A DNA stretch of 64,000 nucleotides from Muricea muricata (GCA_963855995.1 OY979724.1:14221855-14285854); one strand, 5' to 3'; counted from the first letter of the stretch, positions 50,322-63,691 are shown. Notes: a model not told the origin generated them from the letters alone. Program-made: numbers and translations.

Positions 50322-51806
50322 ACGGACTAAGTATTTTCATAAAAGATGGCTTTGGACATTTGAAATGGACCAAGTATTGTTATAAAAGGTGGCTTTGGAC
50401 AGAATTGGACGTTGTTTTCGCCAACATTAACATCCAATTGACTGCCAATTGCCTGTTCACCACCTCTGGCTCGAATCCGAACTATTAGGGGAGGGTAGAA
50501 GCGGCCCCCAGACCATGAGTGCTAAAACCCTGAAATTCTAGATTCGAATCCGACCATCGACAGTATAGAATCACCGTTCGTATTGATATACGTTAGGCTC
50601 CGCTGTTGCAAGGATTGTGGTTGCATTAACAGCAATCACGCGCAGACGTTTTTCCGTGGTGTTAATGCAACCACAATCCTTGCAACAGCGGAGCCTAACG
50701 TATATCAATACGAACGGTGATTCTATACTGTCGATGGTCGGATTCGAATCTAGAATTCCAGGGTTTTAGCACTCATGGTCTGGGGGCCGCTTCTACCCTC
50801 CCCTAATAGTTCGAATTCGAGCCATAGGTGGTGGATATTAGGCGAAGGCAGTCAATTGGCCGTTAATGTTGGCGACAACAACGTCCAATTCTCTCAAGGC
50901 GCCAAATGTCCAAAGCCATCTTTTATTACAATACTCTGCCCATTTCACCATCGTTTTCTCTCTTTTTTACCATCCTGAGGCTAAAAGGTAGCAGAATTCC
51001 TCACTCCTTTTGAAATCTGCTAACGTAAATTGATTACGCTAGCATGTAATCTCACATGGTACTTCTCGAAAACCCTAACTAAGTGGTATAGCATATTTTT
51101 TTCCAATACTTTATTATGACAATTTTTGTAAAAATTTGTACCTCGTTCAATTAAAAACGGGTAAATAATTTAAACCACATTCGACAACGCAGCTGAACGA
51201 TAATTCTCTTGCTCTGAATTATTTTCGTTTTGGCTATTGGGAAGTAACTAACGTCTCGCTTTCATCTAGTTCATTTTCCAGTATTGTCTTTCTTTCAATT
51301 GCCTAAAAAAATGATAAATACCTGTCAAAGTTCAAATTCACGATCAACTCCACAGGAAACATACAAATAAATTTAAACCATGTAGCAAATACCTAATTCA
51401 GTCGTTGTTCAATGTGTTCTAGTGATCTTTTGCAAAGTTTCAAGTGATTTCAAGTGATTGCCACTAAGTTTAAATTGTCTTAGCGGGGTTTTCTCTAGCC
51501 TAATATTAATTCTTATACATAGCCAAAACGAAAATAATTCAGAGCCAGAGAATTATCGTTCAGCTGCGTTGTCGAATGTGGTTTGAATTATTTACCCGTT
51601 TTTAATTGATTGAGGTACAAATTTTTACAAAAAATGCCATAATAAAATATTGGAAAAAAATACGTTATACCACTTATATTAGGATTTTTGAGAAGTACCA
51701 TATGAGATTACATGCTAGCGTAATCAATTTACATTAGCAGAGTCAGGAATTCTGCTTCGAAGGATTAGCCTTAGGATGGTAAAAAAGAGAGCGTAACGAT
51801 GGCAAA
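50322..51806. repeat. Array B unit 9 (1,485 bp, type d, inverted and deleted loop A)
   Basis: Type d markers plus CTCGAATCCGAAC in the left arm. Loop A (50,631-50,660) is inverted and lacks six bases. Unit 13 (5,957 bp downstream) repeats these features. Confidence 0.93.
50631..50660 (-). repeat. Loop A inverted with 6-bp deletion (unit 9)
   Basis: Reads AGCAATCACGCGCAGACG then TTTTTCCGTGGT. On the opposite strand this gives GTCTGCGCGTG, the same deletion product as the common-orientation loop of unit 6. Confidence 0.95.
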
Positions 51807-53297
51807 ACGGACTAAGTATTTTCATAAAAGATGGCTTTGGACATTTGAAATGGACCAAGTATTGTTATAAAAGGTGGCTTTGGACAGAATTGGACGTTGT
51901 TTTCGCCAACATTAACATTCAATTGACTGCCAATTGCCTGTTCACCACCTCTGGCTCGAATTCGAACTATTAGGGGAGGGTAGAAGCGGCTCCCAGACCA
52001 TAAGTGCTAAAACCCTGGAATTCTAGATTCGAATCCGACCATCGACAGTATAGAATCACCGTTCATATTGATATACGTTAGGCTCCGCTGTTGCAAGGAT
52101 TGTGGTTGCATTAACACCACGGAAAAACGTCTGCGCATGCGCGTGATTGCTGTTAATGCAACCACAATCCTTGCAACAGCGGAGCCTAACGTATATCAAT
52201 ACGAACGGTGATTCTATACTGTCGATGGTCGGATTCGAATCTAGAATTCCAGGGTTTTAGCACTCATGGTCTGGGGGCCGCTTCTACCCTCCCCTAATAG
52301 TTCGAATTCGAGCCAGAGATGGTGGATATTAGGCGAAGGCAGTCAATTGGCCGTTAATGTTGGCGACAACAACGTCCAATTCTCTCAAGGCGCCAAATGT
52401 CCAAAGCCATCTTTTATTACAATACTCTGCCCATTTCACCATTGTTTTCTCTCTTTTTTACCATCCTAAGGCTCAAAGGTAGCAGAATTCCTCACTCCTT
52501 TTGAAATCTGCTAACGTAAATTGATTACGCTAGCATGTAATCTCACATGGTACTTCTCGAAAACCCTAACTAAGTGGTATAGCATATTTTTTTCCAATAC
52601 TTTATTATGACAATTTTTGTAAAAATTTGTACCTCGTTCAATTAAAAACGGGTAAATAATTTAAACCACATTCGACAACGCAGCTGAACGATAATTCTCT
52701 TGCTCTGAATTATTTTCGTTTTGGCTATTGGGAAGTAACTAACGTCTCGCTTTCATCTAGTTCATTTTCCAGTATTGTCTTTCTTTCAATTGCCTAAAAA
52801 AATGATAAATACCTGTCAAAGTTCAAATTCACGATCAACTCCACAGGAAACATACAAATAAATTTAAACCATGTAGCAAATACCTAATTCAGTCGTTGTT
52901 CAATGTGTTCTAGTGATCTTTTGCAAAGTTTCAAGAGATTTCAAGTGATTGCCACTAAGTTTAAATTGTCTTAGCGGGGTTTTCTCTAGCCTAATATTAA
53001 TTCTTAAACATAGCCAAAACGAAAATAATTCAGAGCCAGAGAATTATCGTTCAGTTGCGTTGTCGAATGTGGTTTAAATTATTTACCCGTTTTTAATTGA
53101 TTGAGGTACAAATTTTTACAAAAAATGCCATAATAAAATATTGGAAAAAAATACGTTATACCACTTATATTAGGATTTTTGAGAAGTACCATAAGAGATT
53201 ACATGCTAGCGTAATCAATTTACATTAGCAGAGTCAGGAATTCTGCTTCGAAGGATTAGCCTTAGGATGGTAAAAAAGAGAGCGTAACGATGGCGAA
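51807..53297. repeat. Array B unit 10 (1,491 bp, type e)
   Basis: Type e (GCGGCTCCCAG, TTCAAGAGAT, TTAAACATAG) with AACATTCAATTG in the left arm and CACCATTGTTTTC in the right; both recur in unit 14. The stem site is mismatched: left ACCATAAGTG against right CACTCATGG. Confidence 0.93.
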
Positions 53298-54787
53298 ACG
53301 GACTAAGTATTTTCATAAAAGATGGCTTTGGACATTTGAAATGGACCAAGTATTGTTATAAAAGGTGGCTTTGGACAGAATTGGACGTTGTTTTCGCCAA
53401 CATTAACATCCAATTGACTGCCAATTGCCTGTTCACCACCTCTGGCTCGAATTCGAACTATTAGGGGAGGGTAGAAGCGGCCCCCAGACCATAAGTGCTA
53501 AAACCCTGGAATTCTAGATTCGAATCCGACCATCGACAGTATAGAATCACCGTTCATATTGATATACGTTAGGCTCCGCTGTTGCAAGGATTGTGGTTGC
53601 ATTAACACCACGAAAAAACGTCTGCGCATGCGCGTGATTGCTGTTAATGCAACCACAATCCTTGCAACAGCGGAGCCTAACGTATATCAATACGAACGGT
53701 GATTCTATACTGTCGATGGTCGGATTCGAATCTAGAATTCCAGGGTTTTAGCACTTATGGTCTGGGGGCCGCTTCTACCCTCCCCTAATAGTTCGAATTC
53801 GAGCCAGAGATGGTGGATATTAGGCGAAGGCAGTCAATTGGCCGTTAATGTTGGCGACAACAACGTCCAATTCTCTCAAGGCGCCAAATGTCCAAAGCAT
53901 CTTTTATTACAATACTCTGCCCATTTCACCATCGTTTTCTCTCTTTTTTACCATCCTAAGGCTCAAAGGTAACAGAATTCCTCACTCCTTTTGAAATCTG
54001 CTAACGTAAATTGATTACGCTAGCATGTAATCTCACATGGTACTTCTCGAAAACCCTAACTAAGTGGTATAGCATATTTTTTTCCAATACTTTATTATGA
54101 CAATTTTTGTAAAAATTTGTACCTCGTTCAATTAAAAACGGGTAAATAATTTAAACCACATTCGACAACGCAGCTGAACGATAATTCTCTTGCTCTGAAT
54201 TATTTTCGTTTTGGCTATTGGGAAGTAACTAACGTCTCGCTTTCATCTAGTTCATTTTCCAGTATTGTCTTTCTTTCAATTGCCTAAAAAAATGATAAAT
54301 ACCTGTCAAAGTTCAAATTCACGATCAACTCCACAGGAAACATACAAATAAATTTAAACCATGTAGCAAATACCTAATTCAGTCGTTGTTCAATGTGTTC
54401 TAGTGATCTTTTGCAAAGTTTCAAGTGATTTCAAGTGATTGCCACTAAGTTTAAATTGTCTTAGCGGGGTTTTCTCTAGCCTAATATTAATTCTTATACA
54501 TAGCCAAAACGAAAATAATTCAGAGCCAGAGAATTATCGTTCAGCTGCGTTGTCGAATGTGGTTTGAATTATTTACCCGTTTTTAATTGATTGAGGTACA
54601 AATTTTTACAAAAAATGCCATAATAAAATATTGGAAAAAAATACGTTATACCACTTATATTAGGATTTTTGAGAAGTACCATATGAGATTACATGCTAGC
54701 GTAATCAATTTACATTAGCAGAGTCAGGAATTCTGCTTCGAAGGATTAGCCTTAGGATGGTAAAAAAGAGAGCGTAACGATGGCAAA
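53298..54787. repeat. Array B unit 11 (1,490 bp)
   Basis: Type c-like left arm and loop A (CGTTCATATTG, CCACGAAAAAACG). The right arm has a one-base deletion, CAAAGCATCTTT for CAAAGCCATCTTT, and GGTAACAG for GGTAGCAG. Loop B is TTCAAGTGAT / TTATACATAG. Unit 15 shares the first half but not loop B. Confidence 0.93.
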
Positions 54788-56278
54788 ACGGACTAAGTAT
54801 TTTCATAAAAGATGGCTTTGGACATTTGAAATGGACCAAGTATTGTTATAAAAGGTGGCTTTGGACAGAATTGGACATTGTTTTCGCCAACATTAACATC
54901 CAATTGACTGCCAATTGCCTGTTCACCACCTCTGGCTCGAATTCGAACTATTAGGGGAGGGTAGAAGCGGCCCCCAGACCATAAGTGCTAAAACCCTGGA
55001 ATTCTAGATTCGAATCCGACCATCGACAGTATAGAATCACCGTTCATATTGATATACGTTAGGCTCCGCTGTTGCAAGGATTGTGGTTGCATTAACACCA
55101 CGAAAAAACGTCTGCGCATGCGCGTGATTGCTGTTAATGCAACCACAATCCTTGCAACAGCGGAGCCTAACGTATATCAATACGAACGGTGATTCTATAC
55201 TGTCGATGGTCGGATTCGAATCTAGAATTCCAGGGTTTTAGCACTTATGGTCTGGGGGCCGCTTCTACCCTCCCCTAATAGTTCGAATTCGAGCCAGAGA
55301 TGGTGGATATTAGGCGAAGGCAGTCAATTGGCCGTTAATGTTGGCGACAACAACGTCCAATTCTCTCAAGGCGCCAAATGTCCAAAGCCATCTTTTATTA
55401 CAATACTCTGCCCATTTCACCATCGTTTTCTCTCTTTTTTACCATCCTAAGGCTCAAAGGTAGCAGAATTCCTCACTCCTTTTGAAATCTGCTAACGTAA
55501 ATTGATTACGCTAGCATGTAATCTCACATGGTACTTCTCGAAAACCCTAACTAAGTGGTACAGCATATTTTTTTCCAATACTTTATTATGACAATTTTTG
55601 TAAAAATTTGTACCTCGTTCAATTAAAAATGGGTAAATAATTTAAACCACATTCGACAACGCAGCTGAACGATAATTCTCTTGCTCTGAATTATTTTCGT
55701 TTTGGCTATTGGGAAGTAACTAACGTCTCGCTTTCATCTAGTTCATTTTCCAGTATTGTCTTTTTTTCAATTGCCTGAAAAAATGATAAATACCTGTCAA
55801 AGTTCAAATTCACGATCAACTCCACAGGAAACATACAAATAAATTTAAACCATGTAGCAAATACCTAATTCAGTCGTTGTTCAATGTGTTCTAGTGATCT
55901 TTTGCAAAGTTTCAAGTGATTTCAAGTGATTGCCACTAAGTTTAAATTGTCTTAGCGGGGTTTTCTCTAGCCTAATATTAATTCTTATACATAGCCAAAA
56001 CGAAAATAATTCAGAGCCAGAGAATTATCGTTCAGCTGCGTTGTCGAATGTGGTTTAAATTATTTACCCGTTTTTAATTGATTGAGGTACAAATTTTTAC
56101 AAAAAATGCCATAATAAAATATTGGAAAAAAATACGTTATACCACTTATATTAGGATTTTTGAGAAGTACCATATGAGATTACATGCTAGCGTAATCAAT
56201 TTACATTAGCAGAGTCAGGAATTCTGCTTCGAAGGATTAGCCTTAAGATGGTAAAAAAGAGAGCGTAACGATGGCGAA
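54788..56278. repeat. Array B unit 12 (1,491 bp, type c)
   Basis: Appears to copy unit 8 (GGACATTGTTTTCG, GCCTTAAGATGG, CCACGAAAAAACG). Starts the third c-d-e order (units 12-13-14), 5,957 bp after the second. Confidence 0.93.
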
Positions 56279-57763
56279 ACGGACTAAGTATTTTCATAAA
56301 AGATGGCTTTGGACATTTGAAATGGACCAAGTATTGTTATAAAAGGTGGCTTTGGACAGAATTGGACGTTGTTTTCGCCAACATTAACATCCAATTGACT
56401 GCCAATTGCCTGTTCACCACCTCTGGCTCGAATCCGAACTATTAGGGGAGGGTAGAAGCGGCCCCCAGACCATGAGTGCTAAAACCCTGAAATTCTAGAT
56501 TCGAATCCGACCATCGACAGTATAGAATCACCGTTCGTATTGATATACGTTAGGCTCCGCTGTTGCAAGGATTGTGGTTGCATTAACAGCAATCACGCGC
56601 AGACGTTTTTCCGTGGTGTTAATGCAACCACAATCCTTGCAACAGCGGAGCCTAACGTATATCAATACGAACGGTGATTCTATACTGTCGATGGTCGGAT
56701 TCGAATCTAGAATTCCAGGGTTTTAGCACTCATGGTCTGGGGGCCGCTTCTACCCTCCCCTAATAGTTCGAATTCGAGCCATAGGTGGTGGATATTAGGC
56801 GAAGGCAGTCAATTGGCCGTTAATGTTGGCGACAACAACGTCCAATTCTCTCAAGGCGCCAAATGTCCAAAGCCATCTTTTATTACAATACTCTGCCCAT
56901 TTCACCATCGTTTTCTCTCTTTTTTACCATCCTGAGGCTAAAAGGTAGCAGAATTCCTCACTCCTTTTGAAATCTGCTAACGTAAATTGATTACGCTAGC
57001 ATGTAATCTCACATGGTACTTCTCGAAAACCCTAACTAAGTGGTATAGCATATTTTTTTCCAATACTTTATTATGACAATTTTTGTAAAAATTTGTACCT
57101 CGTTCAATTAAAAACGGGTAAATAATTTAAACCACATTCGACAACGCAGCTGAACGATAATTCTCTTGCTCTGAATTATTTTCGTTTTGGCTATTGGGAA
57201 GTAACTAACGTCTCGCTTTCATCTAGTTCATTTTCCAGTATTGTCTTTCTTTCAATTGCCTAAAAAAATGATAAATACCTGTCAAAGTTCAAATTCACGA
57301 TCAACTCCACAGGAAACATACAAATAAATTTAAACCATGTAGCAAATACCTAATTCAGTCGTTGTTCAATGTGTTCTAGTGATCTTTTGCAAAGTTTCAA
57401 GTGATTTCAAGTGATTGCCACTAAGTTTAAATTGTCTTAGCGGGGTTTTCTCTAGCCTAATATTAATTCTTATACATAGCCAAAACGAAAATAATTCAGA
57501 GCCAGAGAATTATCGTTCAGCTGCGTTGTCGAATGTGGTTTGAATTATTTACCCGTTTTTAATTGATTGAGGTACAAATTTTTACAAAAAATGCCATAAT
57601 AAAATATTGGAAAAAAATACGTTATACCACTTATATTAGGATTTTTGAGAAGTACCATATGAGATTACATGCTAGCGTAATCAATTTACATTAGCAGAGT
57701 CAGGAATTCTGCTTCGAAGGATTAGCCTTAGGATGGTAAAAAAGAGAGCGTAACGATGGCAAA
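56279..57763. repeat. Array B unit 13 (1,485 bp, type d, inverted and deleted loop A)
   Basis: Copy of unit 9 at +5,957 bp, with CTCGAATCCGAAC, CTGAAATTCTAG and the inverted 30-bp loop A at 56,588-56,617. Confidence 0.93.
56588..56617 (-). repeat. Loop A inverted with 6-bp deletion (unit 13)
   Basis: Same sequence as the loop of unit 9 (AGCAATCACGCGCAGACG and onward), carried over by the 5,957-bp higher-order repeat. Confidence 0.95.
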
Positions 57764-59254
57764 ACGGACTAAGTATTTTCATAAAAGATGGCTTTGGACA
57801 TTTGAAATGGACCAAGTATTGTTATAAAAGGTGGCTTTGGACAGAATTGGACGTTGTTTTCGCCAACATTAACATTCAATTGACTGCCAATTGCCTGTTC
57901 ACCACCTCTGGCTCGAATTCGAACTATTAGGGGAGGGTAGAAGCGGCTCCCAGACCATAAGTGCTAAAACCCTGGAATTCTAGATTCGAATCCGACCATC
58001 GACAGTATAGAATCACCGTTCATATTGATATACGTTAGGCTCCGCTGTTGCAAGGATTGTGGTTGCATTAACACCACGGAAAAACGTCTGCGCATGCGCG
58101 TGATTGCTGTTAATGCAACCACAATCCTTGCAACAGCGGAGCCTAACGTATATCAATACGAACGGTGATTCTATACTGTCGATGGTCGGATTCGAATCTA
58201 GAATTCCAGGGTTTTAGCACTCATGGTCTGGGGGCCGCTTCTACCCTCCCCTAATAGTTCGAATTCGAGCCAGAGATGGTGGATATTAGGCGAAGGCAGT
58301 CAATTGGCCGTTAATGTTGGCGACAACAACGTCCAATTCTCTCAAGGCGCCAAATGTCCAAAGCCATCTTTTATTACAATACTCTGCCCATTTCACCATT
58401 GTTTTCTCTCTTTTTTACCATCCTAAGGCTCAAAGGTAGCAGAATTCCTCACTCCTTTTGAAATCTGCTAACGTAAATTGATTACGCTAGCATGTAATCT
58501 CACATGGTACTTCTCGAAAACCCTAACTAAGTGGTATAGCATATTTTTTTCCAATACTTTATTATGACAATTTTTGTAAAAATTTGTACCTCGTTCAATT
58601 AAAAACGGGTAAATAATTTAAACCACATTCGACAACGCAGCTGAACGATAATTCTCTTGCTCTGAATTATTTTCGTTTTGGCTATTGGGAAGTAACTAAC
58701 GTCTCGCTTTCATCTAGTTCATTTTCCAGTATTGTCTTTCTTTCAATTGCCTAAAAAAATGATAAATACCTGTCAAAGTTCAAATTCACGATCAACTCCA
58801 CAGGAAACATACAAATAAATTTAAACCATGTAGCAAATACCTAATTCAGTCGTTGTTCAATGTGTTCTAGTGATCTTTTGCAAAGTTTCAAGAGATTTCA
58901 AGTGATTGCCACTAAGTTTAAATTGTCTTAGCGGGGTTTTCTCTAGCCTAATATTAATTCTTAAACATAGCCAAAACGAAAATAATTCAGAGCCAGAGAA
59001 TTATCGTTCAGTTGCGTTGTCGAATGTGGTTTAAATTATTTACCCGTTTTTAATTGATTGAGGTACAAATTTTTACAAAAAATGCCATAATAAAATATTG
59101 GAAAAAAATACGTTATACCACTTATATTAGGATTTTTGAGAAGTACCATAAGAGATTACATGCTAGCGTAATCAATTTACATTAGCAGAGTCAGGAATTC
59201 TGCTTCGAAGGATTAGCCTTAGGATGGTAAAAAAGAGAGCGTAACGATGGCGAA
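57764..59254. repeat. Array B unit 14 (1,491 bp, type e)
   Basis: Copy of unit 10 at +5,957 bp (AACATTCAATTG, CACCATTGTTTTC, TTCAAGAGAT), including the same stem mismatch (ACCATAAGTG against CACTCATGG). Confidence 0.93.
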
Positions 59255-60744
59255 ACGGACTAAGTATTTTCATAAAAGATGGCTTTGGACATTTGAAATG
59301 GACCAAGTATTGTTATAAAAGGTGGCTTTGGACAGAATTGGACGTTGTTTTCGCCAACATTAACATCCAATTGACTGCCAATTGCCTGTTCACCACCTCT
59401 GGCTCGAATTCGAACTATTAGGGGAGGGTAGAAGCGGCCCCCAGACCATAAGTGCTAAAACCCTGGAATTCTAGATTCGAATCCGACCATCGACAGTATA
59501 GAATCACCGTTCATATTGATATACGTTAGGCTCCGCTGTTGCAAGGATTGTGGTTGCATTAACACCACGAAAAAACGTCTGCGCATGCGCGTGATTGCTG
59601 TTAATGCAACCACAATCCTTGCAACAGCGGAGCCTAACGTATATCAATACGAACGGTGATTCTATACTGTCGATGGTCGGATTCGAATCTAGAATTCCAG
59701 GGTTTTAGCACTTATGGTCTGGGGGCCGCTTCTACCCTCCCCTAATAGTTCGAATTCGAGCCAGAGATGGTGGATATTAGGCGAAGGCAGTCAATTGGCC
59801 GTTAATGTTGGCGACAACAACGTCCAATTCTCTCAAGGCGCCAAATGTCCAAAGCATCTTTTATTACAATACTCTGCCCATTTCACCATCGTTTTCTCTC
59901 TTTTTTACCATCCTAAGGCTCAAAGGTAACAGAATTCCTCACTCCTTTTGAAATCTGCTAACGTAAATTGATTACGCTAGCATGTAATCTCACATGGTAC
60001 TTCTCGAAAACCCTAACTAAGTGGTATAGCATATTTTTTTCCAATACTTTATTATGACAATTTTTGTAAAAATTTGTACCTCGTTCAATTAAAAACGGGT
60101 AAATAATTTAAACCACATTCGACAACGCAGCTGAACGATAATTCTCTTGCTCTGAATTATTTTCGTTTTGGCTATTGGGAAGTAACTAACGTCTCGCTTT
60201 CATCTAGTTCATTTTCCAGTATTGTCTTTCTTTCAATTGCCTAAAAAAATGATAAATACCTGTCAAAGTTCAAATTCACGATCAACTCCACAGGAAACAT
60301 ACAAATAAATTTAAACCATGTAGCAAATACCTAATTCAGTCGTTGTTCAATGTGTTCTAGTGATCTTTTGCAAAGTTTCAAGAGATTTCAAGTGATTGCC
60401 ACTAAGTTTAAATTGTCTTAGCGGGGTTTTCTCTAGCCTAATATTAATTCTTAAACATAGCCAAAACGAAAATAATTCAGAGCCAGAGAATTATCGTTCA
60501 GTTGCGTTGTCGAATGTGGTTTAAATTATTTACCCGTTTTTAATTGATTAAGGTACAAATTTTTACAAAAAATGCCATAATAAAATATTGGAAAAAAATA
60601 CGTTATACCACTTATATTAGGATTTTTGAGAAGTACCATAAGAGATTACATGCTAGCGTAATCAATTTACATTAGCAGAGTCAGGAATTCTGCTTCGAAG
60701 GATTAGCCTTAGGATGGTAAAAAAGAGAGCGTAACGATGGCGAA
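59255..60744. repeat. Array B unit 15 (1,490 bp, chimeric)
   Basis: The first part equals unit 11 (CCACGAAAAAACG, CAAAGCATCTTT, GGTAACAG). From loop B onward it carries type e markers (TTCAAGAGAT, TTAAACATAG, TCAGTTGCG, CCATAAGAGATTAC) plus GATTAAGG near 60,545, which is shared only with unit 17. The switch lies between about 59,931 and 60,391. Confidence 0.88.
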
Positions 60745-62201
60745 ACGGACTAAGTATTTTCATAAAAGATGGCTTTGGACATTTGAAATGGACCAAGTAT
60801 TGTTATAAAAGGTGGCTTTGGACAGAATTGGACGTTGTTTTCGCCAACATTAACATCCAATTGACTGCCAATTGCCTGTTCACCACCTCTGGCTCGAATT
60901 CGAACTATTAGGGGAGGGTAGAAGCGGCCCCCAGACCATGAGTGCTAAAACCCTGGAATTCTAGATTCGAATCCGACCATCGACAGTATAGAATCACCGT
61001 TCGTATTGATATACGTTAGGCTCCACGGAAAAACGTCTGCGCATGCGCGTGATTGCTGTTAATGCAACCACAATCCTTGCAACAGCGGAGCCTAACGTAT
61101 ATCAATACGAACGGTGATTCTATACTGTCGATGGTCGGATTCGAATCTAGAATTCCAGGGTTTTAGCACTTATGGTCTGGGGGCCGCTTCTACCCTCCCC
61201 TAATAGTTCGAATTCGAGCCAGAGATGGTGGATATTAGGCGAAGGCAGTCAATTGGCCGTTAATGTTGGCGACAACAACGTCCAATTCTCTCAAGGCGCC
61301 AAATGTCCAAAGCCATCTTTTATTACAATACTCTGCCCATTTCACCATTGTTTTCTCTCTTTTTTACCATCCTAAGGCTCAAAGGTAGCAGAATTCCTCA
61401 CTCCTTTTGAAATCTGCTAACGTAAATTGATTACGCTAGCATGTAATCTCACATGGTACTTCTCGAAAACCCTAACTAAGTGGTATAGCATATTTTTTTC
61501 CAATACTTTATTATGACAATTTTTGTAAAAATTTGTACCTCGTTCAATTAAAAACGGGTAAATAATTTAAACCACATTCGACAACGCAGCTGAACGATAA
61601 TTCTCTTGCTCTGAATTATTTTCGTTTTGGCTATTGGGAAGTAACTAACGTCTCGCTTTCATCTAGTTCATTTTCCAGTATTGTCTTTCTTTCAATTGCC
61701 TAAAAAAATGATAAATACCTGTCAAAGTTCAAATTCACGATCAACTCCACAGGAAACATACAAATAAATTTAAACCATGTAGCAAATACCTAATTCAGTC
61801 GTTGTTCAATGTGTTCTAGTGATCTTTTGCAAAGTTTCAAGAGATTTCAAGTGATTGCCACTAAGTTTAAATTGTCTTAGCGGGGTTTTCTCTAGCCTAA
61901 TATTAATTCTTAAACATAGCCAAAACGAAAATAATTCAGAGCCAGAGAATTATCGTTCAGTTGCGTTGTCGAATGTGGTTTAAATTATTTACCCGTTTTT
62001 AATTGATTGAGGTACAAATTTTTACAAAAAATGCCATAATAAAATATTGGAAAAAAATACGTTATACCACTTATATTAGGATTTTTGAGAAGTACCATAA
62101 GAGATTACATGCTAGCGTAATCAATTTACATTAGCAGTCAGGAATTCTGCTTCGAAGGATTAGCCTTAGGATGGTAAAAAAGAGAGCGTAACGATGGCGA
62201 A
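60745..62201. repeat. Array B unit 16 (1,457 bp, deleted inner left arm)
   Basis: GGCTCCACGGAAAAACG near 61,019 shows a 32-bp deletion that removes the loop-proximal end of the left inner arm, so the matching 5' end of the right arm has no partner. A second, 2-bp deletion (TTAGCAGTCAGG near 62,131 for TTAGCAGAGTCAGG) completes the 34-bp shortfall. Stem site mismatched (ACCATGAGTG against CACTTATGG). The 32-bp deletion recurs in unit 18. Confidence 0.92.
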
Positions 62202-63691
62202 ACGGACTAAGTATTTTCATAAAAGATGGCTTTGGACATTTGAAATGGACCAAGTATTGTTATAAAAGGTGGCTTTGGACAGAATTGGACGTTGTTTTCG
62301 CCAACATTAACATCCAATTGACTGCCAATTGCCTGTTCACCACCTCTGGCTCGAATTCGAACTATTAGGGGAGGGTAGAAGCGGCCCCCAGACCATAAGT
62401 GCTAAAACCCTGGAATTCTAGATTCGAATCCGACCATCGACAGTATAGAATCACCGTTCATATTGATATACGTTAGGCTCCGCTGTTGCAAGGATTGTGG
62501 TTGCATTAACACCACGAAAAAACGTCTGCGCATGCGCGTGATTGCTGTTAATGCAACCACAATCCTTGCAACAGCGGAGCCTAACGTATATCAATACGAA
62601 CGGTGATTCTATACTGTCGATGGTCGGATTCGAATCTAGAATTCCAGGGTTTTAGCACTTATGGTCTGGGGGCCGCTTCTACCCTCCCCTAATAGTTCGA
62701 ATTCGAGCCAGAGATGGTGGATATTAGGCGAAGGCAGTCAATTGGCCGTTAATGTTGGCGACAACAACGTCCAATTCTCTCAAGGCGCCAAATGTCCAAA
62801 GCATCTTTTATTACAATACTCTGCCCATTTCACCATCGTTTTCTCTCTTTTTTACCATCCTAAGGCTCAAAGGTAGCAGAATTCCTCACTCCTTTTGAAA
62901 TCTGCTAACGTAAATTGATTACGCTAGCATGTAATCTCACATGGTACTTCTCGAAAACCCTAACTAAGTGGTATAGCATATTTTTTTCCAATACTTTATT
63001 ATGACAATTTTTGTAAAAATTTGTACCTCGTTCAATTAAAAACGGGTAAATAATTTAAACCACATTCGACAACGCAGCTGAACGATAATTCTCTTGCTCT
63101 GAATTATTTTCGTTTTGGCTATTGGGAAGTAACTAACGTCTCGCTTTCATCTAGTTCATTTTCCAGTATTGTCTTTCTTTCAATTGCCTAAAAAAATGAT
63201 AAATACCTGTCAAAGTTCAAATTCACGATCAACTCCACAGGAAACATACAAATAAATTTAAACCATGTAGCAAATACCTAATTCAGTCGTTGTTCAATGT
63301 GTTCTAGTGATCTTTTGCAAAGTTTCAAGAGATTTCAAGTGATTGCCACTAAGTTTAAATTGTCTTAGCGGGGTTTTCTCTAGCCTAATATTAATTCTTA
63401 AACATAGCCAAAACGAAAATAATTCAGAGCCAGAGAATTATCGTTCAGTTGCGTTGTCGAATGTGGTTTAAATTATTTACCCGTTTTTAATTGATTAAGG
63501 TACAAATTTTTACAAAAAATGCCATAATAAAATATTGGAAAAAAATACGTTATACCACTTATATTAGGATTTTTGAGAAGTACCATAAGAGATTACATGC
63601 TAGCGTAATCAATTTACATTAGCAGAGTCAGGAATTCTGCTTCGAAGGATTAGCCTTAGGATGGTAAAAAAGAGAGCGTAACGATGGCGAA
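62202..63691. repeat. Array B unit 17 (1,490 bp)
   Basis: Left arm and loop A as in units 11 and 15 (CCACGAAAAAACG, CAAAGCATCTTT), but GGTAGCAG rather than GGTAACAG. Loop B is the type e form (TTCAAGAGAT, TTAAACATAG). GATTAAGG near 63,494 links it to unit 15. Confidence 0.92.

Larger units (their letters stand above)
50322..60744. repeat. Array B higher-order repeat, 5,957-bp period
   Basis: Units 9-12 have lengths 1,485, 1,491, 1,490 and 1,491. Units 13-15 repeat 1,485, 1,491 and 1,490 with the same private markers in the same order (inverted deleted loop A; CACCATTGTTTTC; CAAAGCATCTTT). The copy breaks down inside unit 15 at loop B. A looser order, c-d-e, also occurs at units 3-4-5, 8-9-10 and 12-13-14. 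Confidence 0.9.

Noticed and set aside
38852..62876. A 67- to 71-codon open frame at the same place in each array B unit (for example 38,852-39,055 and 40,350-40,553)
   Set aside because: It lies in the right arm of the palindrome and is repeated because the units are near-identical copies. One-base deletions in units 11, 15 and 17 shift the frame without other consequence. Its initiator region overlaps the freely varying stem site. There is no recognisable domain, and no sign of codon-level constraint.
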